From Aspidiotus rigidus (lineage: Eukaryota > Arthropoda > Insecta > Hemiptera > Diaspididae), in the NCBI GenBank assembly GCA_035079385.1, contig JAVHKY010000040.1, positions 1,240,001-1,304,000 on the forward strand: DNA of 64,000 nt, read 5' to 3'. A model generated the notes under the pieces. It saw nothing but the letters and a program-made list of their open reading frames with translations. It made no database searches and had not been told where the DNA came from. This document shows, piece after piece, positions 57,403-64,000 of this stretch. Position 1 is the first letter of the stretch. Each line of letters begins with the position of its first letter. A program made the position numbers and the translations under genes.

Positions 57403-58534
57403 GACAATTTTTTTCTTTTTCTTTTTTCAATTAAAAAACTACAAACTTGATCCGCAAAACTTCCAATATTGAGGATGTTTTCTTTTATAATGTTGCGGAA
57501 AAAGAAAAGAACTTTTTCAAGTCCATCTCTCGAAGTCAGTCTTTCTTTGAGGTTTATCATCATCTCCTAAGTCTCGTCACGTCACACCTCACTATAGAGA
57601 CTTAGGTTGAACATCAGTTCAAGGGCCTACATTACTTTAGATTGAATTACCCGGACGTACGGGGACGCGGACATTTTTCAGTGTCCCCACAAAAGCAGGG
57701 ACAGATTCACTGGGGAGGGAGAAACTCAGGGACATCCCCAAAACTTAAGAAATAAGAAGAAAGGAAGGGGGAAAGTAAATTCAGAAGAAAAAATAATAAA
57801 AAGTTGTTGAATTTTCCCTTACAAAATCATTTCCGAAATCTGCCCCTGCAAAAGTAAGAACTATAGATGTATCATTTTAAGCTACATAATGAGTCCGTGA
57901 AATGAAGAGAAGTTCCAGTTGAAATAAAATAATTCGAGGCGAAATATTTGGGAAGATTTTGTCGACTCTTCAATTAATTAAGTCATACAGGATGAGCTGC
58001 GGTACACAGAAATTAAATGACTCTTCCCAAGACTTCAACTAGAACTTGAAAAAATTGTAAATAAGTTGATTTTCGTCTATTGTGGAAGAGTCTACATAAT
58101 TATAGAAGAGCAGCAAAGTCGCAATTATAATTTGAAGACGAAAAATTGAGAAAAATCTATGATATTGAGAATATTTTCCGATTATATACACACATAAAAT
58201 GAATTCCCTATACCAATACTTTCGCAAGGTTTCCACATAACCTGTACAATCTGAATTATTTTGTAAACAACGCATTGTCAAGTACGTAAAGCGCTGTATG
58301 TTCTATATTTTTTCTTTCGAATAAAAGATCAGCTAAGTTGATAAAAACACTTGATTAAATATACCTATTCCTCGATTTCGATTGCACGAAAATGACGGGT
58401 TGCGAAAATTTTTTGAGAATATTCTGACCTTATTCTTCATTGTTCAAAGAAAATTTTATACACTCTGTATAATTCTCTAGGATCTAATACTTCCTTTTAC
58501 TCGCCTAATATTTCGACCGATTGAGATTTGGAAA

Positions 58535-61500
58535 ATGATCGTATACGTGGCGGCGTTGATATTCATCACCGGTTTTATCGACCTGAGCTATGCCCATTCG
58601 TTCCTTTTCACAGAAAAAACTGTTCCAGTACTCGAATTGGGTAAGACTACCATCCGGAAATTTGCAAACAAACATAACCGTCACGTAGGTATAGATAGGC
58701 TAGTAACGAATCAATTTTTCAAGAATCAGAAATTATTAGGTACGTAGAATAACGTCTCTTAAGCAGTCAGTACGTGTGTGTGAACTATCACGAACACACG
58801 ATTTACTGCATCACTAACGTTGAAATTTGTAGATAAGTGAATTTAAATATCGGCTCCTTTGATAAAAATTAACATAGCTACATTTTGTGGAATATCTCAA
58901 AAATGAACATCTCAGCCGGCAAGTGAATACTGTTATAAAATTTCTCAATGAAAATTGTTTCAGCGAAATTTTTAATTGTTCTTTTTCTGCCACATCTGCA
59001 TAAATAAAATTAATTTATGCCCTTGAAACATCGTATGGGCGAGGGCGAAGCACGAGACGTTGAAAAAAAAATAGTGGGAGGCCCCATAAACCTGGGCCCC
59101 GGGCATCGAAGCTTCTAAATCCGGCCTTGGCTTACAGTGATGCCCTTAACAAAGTGATCGAATTGATGGCGTCGTCTGTTTGTAAGGAATCAATGTCAAG
59201 AGACTAGAACGAAAAGATGAAAAAATAAAAAATGATGAGTTGGGTACCTGGGTAGGGGCTAGCAAAGAGTCCGGTGCTCATTCAAACGTAGGCACGATCG
59301 TTTTCGCTAATTCGTATACGTACACTGATCTGTTTAGGCCATATGGAAGCGTTAGATCGTAGGTCATTTCATCAAGAAGAAGAACGTCACCAATTATGTT
59401 ATTACGCAAAAAAAGAAGCTAAAATACCCTTTTTAGACTATAATTTTTTACCACGATGGCAATATTTACTCGGAGATAATAACACTGATGGTATAAATTG
59501 CGGAAGTCTGCCAAGTTCGTATCTTTTAATGGAAGCTCAAAAAGACAACGTCCAGATAACCTTTGTTAAACCCGGAATCGATCATTTCAAATTTAATACA
59601 AAAGTCATTGAGGAAGCTAGAGTCAGTCCATTGCAAGGGAGTAAGTATGATGAATACCTACATTTCTGCGAAACGTACGTAAGCTAAGGTATAATTTGTT
59701 CGACGTTGAAGAACTAATTATGATTGGTTATGAACGTACTTTTATTTTTTATCAAAAATGTTTGTTTAGGAAGCTTAATTAAGTGCGAGTGGAGGCAAAA
59801 TGAGGAAACTGCTTAATGTAGCCTATCTTGGTATTATTCGTTCTTGGTCAATTTTGAAAAACATTCCGTGCTTCCGCATTAGTCGAAAGGCGGATAGGCA
59901 GATTTAAATATCATTCAGAAAACTTTCACCCTATATAATAAAGCACAGTTTGTTTACATTTCGTACGTTCTGTCATCATGCGCGGATTTCGGAATCCGTC
60001 GGTGCCGCCCAAGGTGTTTGAAAACAGGTGTGCTCAGCTCAATGTAAACAATAAGGGGTACATTTTTTATCAACGCATCGTGTTTGTAGTTGTGACGTCA
60101 CTCGGTTCCGGGATATCTAGTAATTCATATGGTTCAACACTATTGTTGAGCGAAATTTTTCTCTAATCTCTTTGCTTGTAAGTGAATTTATGAAAAATAA
60201 AATAATAATTATTGCGAATATTAAGTACATTTATTTATTGTATCCTTTTAAATTATTTTGTGTGTGAACTGTGAATTAGGTACCAAATAACATGACTCTG
60301 GTTTGCGCAGTGGAAGACACCTGTTTTCAAACACCTTGGGTGCCGCCGGGGTGCGATCACTCGGTCCTACAATATATACATGGCGATATCTAGGGTGCTA
60401 TCAGTCAAGGTATTTGAAAACAGGTGTGCTCAGTTCGATTGTAAACAAAACGCAACCCGCTAGACTAGCAACCCTCATCTCTGTTGTGTGACGTCACTCG
60501 GTTCCGGTAACTCATCAATTCTCCTGATGATAATATGCTCTTGTTTATACGTTAATTTTATTTTTATCCGAAAGAAATATTGAAATTAACGTTGAATTTT
60601 GTTGAAAAAATATGTCTACATCAAATTTCCTCTCTGTTAATGTATAATACATGAATCGTGTGTTCATACTTACGTAGCATAATTGAAAAAGTGGTGGTGA
60701 GATACTAGGTATCACTCTCCTTTTCATTTAGTCGTATTTGCACTCATAGTAAATACCTTCGTGAAAAGGAAAAACAAAGGGTGAAGTATTCTTATTTGTT
60801 GTGTATCAAAAACGGGGAGAAAATAAAATAATATACGATTCTACGCAGTGAGTTCTTTGATTTGTGCTGTAATTTCTAAGAAATGTTTGAGATACTTACC
60901 AGTACACTTCCAGCTCTCCACATATTGTATGTAGGCTACTTATTATTTGTATTAGCGTCCACTCATTCTATTCAGGTACAGTAGTATTTACAGAAGGCCG
61001 CCGCATACGTGTGTACCGAGTTTTAATTGTATGAATGGGGATTAACCTCAATCTTATGATAATGAGTTTCCTGAGAAGTCCACTCAATTCTGAACTAATA
61101 GAAGGTTCTATACATTCCTCTTCATCTACTTACTAAAACAGTAAAAACGTAGCGAATTTCTGAATTATTCTTTTACAAATTAATGAAGAGGAGCGTTAGT
61201 ATATTTACTTATACACTCTAACAGTTTACAGACGTACCGGTACTTCATAAGTTACTCAACCTAAATGACTGATTTGTACCTAGAATATGTTCGAGCCTAG
61301 GCTAGGTGAATAGATCTTCCTAGGGGAGGACCTAAGCAACTATCTATGATTTGACGCACTATATTAGTTGTCCCATACCTCCAACCCCTCTTTTGAGACT
61401 TCAAATACTACAACTACGACAAACTCACATGGTTTTTAGTTCTTTTTGAATTCTCTCAACTTCCAAGAATTTCGAGTCAACTTCTAACAGGGAACTAACT

Positions 61501-63927
61501 AGGACCTTGCATATTAAAACTCTCAAAACCAATGTCTTAATCGGGTCTACATTCTCAAATATTTGTCACGACTTTGTATTGAGTGTGGACAAAAATGACT
61601 CTCGCAGCTATATAGATAGTTTATTTGCTGTCATCTTGAATACAAAACTGAAATATGAAATCAGGCTACCTGAATCATTCACACCAAATCTTCTCCAACC
61701 AGATCAATTCAATTTCACGATTAGTTCTAGGAGCATGTATCTGTCAAGTCCTCAAATCAATTTCTGCACCAAAATGAAGGATTTTTCTCTATATTTATTC
61801 AAGTTCAACGCAAACATTCAGGAACCCTCAGATCAGAATCTCGCCCCAAACCTCTATTATTCCCATTATCAAATTTTCTCGTTCAAAGCCTGTTAGGAAA
61901 ATATTTCAAATTGATTCCTTCTATACTTCCATTTATTCTCACTCCTACTTCTCTCTGCGTATTCCTTGCGCCACTGTAGACTTAAAACTTGACCCAAATC
62001 AAGCAATATTTTCCACATCGACATCATGATGAAAACATAATTCATACTAAGAGCTCTAAATATGGATTAAGAACAGGCTACGCGAATCGTACTACGAGTA
62101 AAATACAATTAAACCATCTGAAAAATTCCAAATCATTCGCGAACACTTCACAACCTTTTAAGAAAAAATCTTCAATCACTTTCTAGTGAATATCCAACCC
62201 CAAAGACTTCCTAGATCACGAAGACGTTTACCCAACAGGAAAAGGAGACTTTTTTTTTTACAATCAAGAACCCTTGCGATATCACAACCTTTTCGGTGCT
62301 GCTCTAATATGCGTTCTCCCACGAATATGTGATCTAAACTTACATTTAGGAATGAAAGCTTCTAAATAATAACCGTAGCCGTATGTTGGCTGGGGATGAA
62401 CGATCGGAAAGTGAAGATGAAGAAGCTGAAGTAGTCAATAGGCGCAATCATGACGCTCGGGTAGATGGCCCCTGGGTTTTCGGCCTGCGGCGAGAGAACG
62501 ATTGTCACTACTTTTACGTGGAGCGAAATTAAAGGAGAATGCGAAGCTGGATCCTACATCCATCCCGATGAGTGGCCGGCCTACCGATGCCTGGCGTCTA
62601 AAGGTTACAACCATCAGCAAAATTATGTTGACCCTGAAACCGGAGCACATACGCAAGCAATCGAACGATCCTGGCACGATGCGAAAATTGACATCATGAA
62701 ATCCAAGAGAGGAGTACCCCCTTAATTACGTTCCAATCACACCTCAATCGGTACTGTTGGCAAATGTGGCGCAAAAATGAAGTGGACATGTTTTTGGCTT
62801 CCTTGGAAGATACCCGGGTTACCTACACGTGACACTACGACGATGGACAATATATCTGAACAACGCACTAATTTGTGAGGCTGACTTATTTGAACAACTC
62901 ACACACTTGTTGGGCGAATAAGCGAGAGTGAAGAGAGAAAGAACACATATTAGAATGGCGATCGTGCCAACTTGTAGAACACATTTCCATGGTAGAACGC
63001 ATATTAGAATGGTGAAATAACCGGTAGAACGCGTAGAGCAGCACCACCTTTTCAACAACTGATCTCAAAAAAATTAATCGTTCCCAAGTTTTCAAAACGT
63101 AGCATAATCTCCAAGATGAATTCCTGGATGAAAAACTTATAGAAAGATAAAAGATAACTTCGTTCCCTCCTCAAACTTTAAAATCGGTTATACACTCGAC
63201 TAACTTTTTTTTCTCCCTTGGTCACAGCTCGCGTAAATGTTATTAAGTCATTCTCCTGCCAACGTCGTTTTCCTACGTAATCATAACCTCATCGAAACAA
63301 CCGCATGAAACGAAACCAAAAGCCGTAATTTTCCTTGAGCTAGAAAATTTTACTCTCTTCTTCTCTCTCATAATCCTCGCCCTCTGCTCATCTTTCCTTA
63401 TTTTTCTATGAATCGAACTAATTAAACACAGCTATTAAAGGCTCATCGATAAGGGGGAAAAATAAGTAAAGTAATAAAATCACCTTCGCCTACAAAACAG
63501 ATGCCTATCCGCCCTTGCTACTCGAATAAGAAGTTGGAAAAAATTTGATCATTTTACGTTTTCTCATTTTTTTATCCTTTTATTATTGTTATTATTTTTC
63601 TTGATGTTGAAGATAAGGGAGAAGCTTTTCGAACAAATTCTTTAGTAATATTAAGCTTGGAAGATCGGAAGAATCTATGTTTTGCCGCAAAAAGATATCT
63701 TCCGCTAGTTTTTCTGCATGGAGATGTACCTGAAGCACAAGCTTACGAAATGGTATACGCATCAGGGCGAATAGAAACGCATGTCGCCATCTACTGCCCA
63801 ACGTTGCCAAAGCTGTATTTACATCTTGGAGCATCGGAAAGCGAAGTGAAGATAGTTCGTGCTCGAAATATAGTTGACCAGTTGGTGTTTGAAGTGGACG
63901 AAGTTCAACCTGTTTCGATTTCTCCGC
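58535..63927 (+). CDS. Secreted protein of unknown family, 5' part
   Basis: Three exons are seen: 58535-58739, 59338-59640, 63613-63927. All end in phase 1 and splice in frame, giving about 274 aa so far; the gene continues past the window. Residues 1-20 are a clear signal peptide (MIVYVAALIFITGFIDLSYA). The mature part is soluble-looking, with RHQLCYYAKKEAKIPFLDY in exon 2 and RKNLCFAAKRYLPLVFLHG in exon 3, which may be two diverged copies of one module (R-x-L-C-x-x-A-K). I do not recognise the family. It is the third consecutive plus-strand gene with a signal peptide. The acceptor of exon 3 (GTTGAAG) is weak, and the 4-kb intron holds transposon remains. Confidence 0.7.
60001..60450. repeat. 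Direct and inverted copies of a 32-bp end sequence
   Basis: 'aaggtgtttgaaaacaggtg' occurs at about 60011, again with one change at about 60408, and inverted at 60317-60337. The pair 60001-60032 and 60317-60347 forms terminal inverted repeats of a ~347-bp element. 'gtgacgtcactcggttccgg' also recurs at about 60095 and 60489. This suggests two nested or adjacent copies of one MITE. Confidence 0.65.
62395..62825 (+). pseudogene. Dead Merlin/ISXO2-type transposase
   Basis: Three frames must be joined to follow the domain. The first has VDGPWVFGLRREN, then YFYVER and a stop at about 62534. The second has the DDE core: YIHPDEWPAYRCLASKGY, YVDPETGAHTQAIERSW and DAKIDIMK, with the catalytic Asp and Glu visible. 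The third has WQMWRKNEVDMFLASLED, the usual end. Two frameshifts and stops show that it is inactive. It lies in the last intron of the third secreted gene. Confidence 0.8.
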
Positions 63928-64000
63928 GTAAGTTGTAGCTTACATTAAAATATTTTCGAAAGCTAAATACTTACAGTCAATCATTATTAATCAAGCCATA

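Noticed and set aside
57001..57472. Two similar 110-133 aa frames on opposite strands
   Set aside because: They read the two arms of the palindrome and are a symmetry effect rather than a gene pair.
61507..61896. 129-aa plus-strand frame in the last intron of the third secreted gene
   Set aside because: It starts at a TTG, has no recognised motif and no convincing splice sites; possibly transposon debris.

Overview
The window is eukaryotic nuclear DNA, most likely from an arthropod and plausibly an insect. It is AT-rich and full of decayed transposons. Its genes are split by GT-AG introns from 71 bp to several kb. I infer the lineage from gene families and repeat types, not from any marker gene, and cannot name a species.

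Layout, left to right. 1-5.2 kb: a long ankyrin-repeat gene with an uninterrupted reading frame (minus strand), lying against a dead non-LTR retrotransposon. 5.2-13.1 kb: no gene I can support; retrotransposon pieces and an inverted-repeat element. 13.2-33.4 kb: a complete 27-exon ABCC/MRP-type ABC transporter gene (minus strand, predicted 1531 aa). All exon phases agree and every expected domain is present. Its introns hold a Penelope-like fragment and small hairpin elements. 33.4-40.1 kb: intergenic, with tandem relics of one retroelement and a Penelope endonuclease fragment. 40.1-48.1 kb: a plus-strand gene predicted to encode a signal peptide followed by two inositol-polyphosphate-kinase domains. 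The first has the key motifs; the second has lost them. 48.9-50.6 kb: retroelement and FLYWCH-type zinc-finger fragments. 52.0-55.8 kb: a plus-strand gene for a signal-peptide-bearing phosphoglycerate-mutase-like protein that keeps both catalytic histidines but lacks the usual acid and a key arginine. 58.5-63.9 kb: the first three exons of a third signal-peptide gene that I do not recognise, running off the right edge, with a dead Merlin/ISXO2-type transposase in its intron.

The most notable unit is the right half: three consecutive plus-strand genes, each starting with a secretion signal. Two are secreted relatives of normally intracellular phosphate-metabolism enzymes, and each contains a domain or active site that looks catalytically altered. 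A role as a secreted effector set (for example in saliva) is inference. The exon models come from reading splice sites and matching family motifs by eye; transcript data would confirm or correct them.
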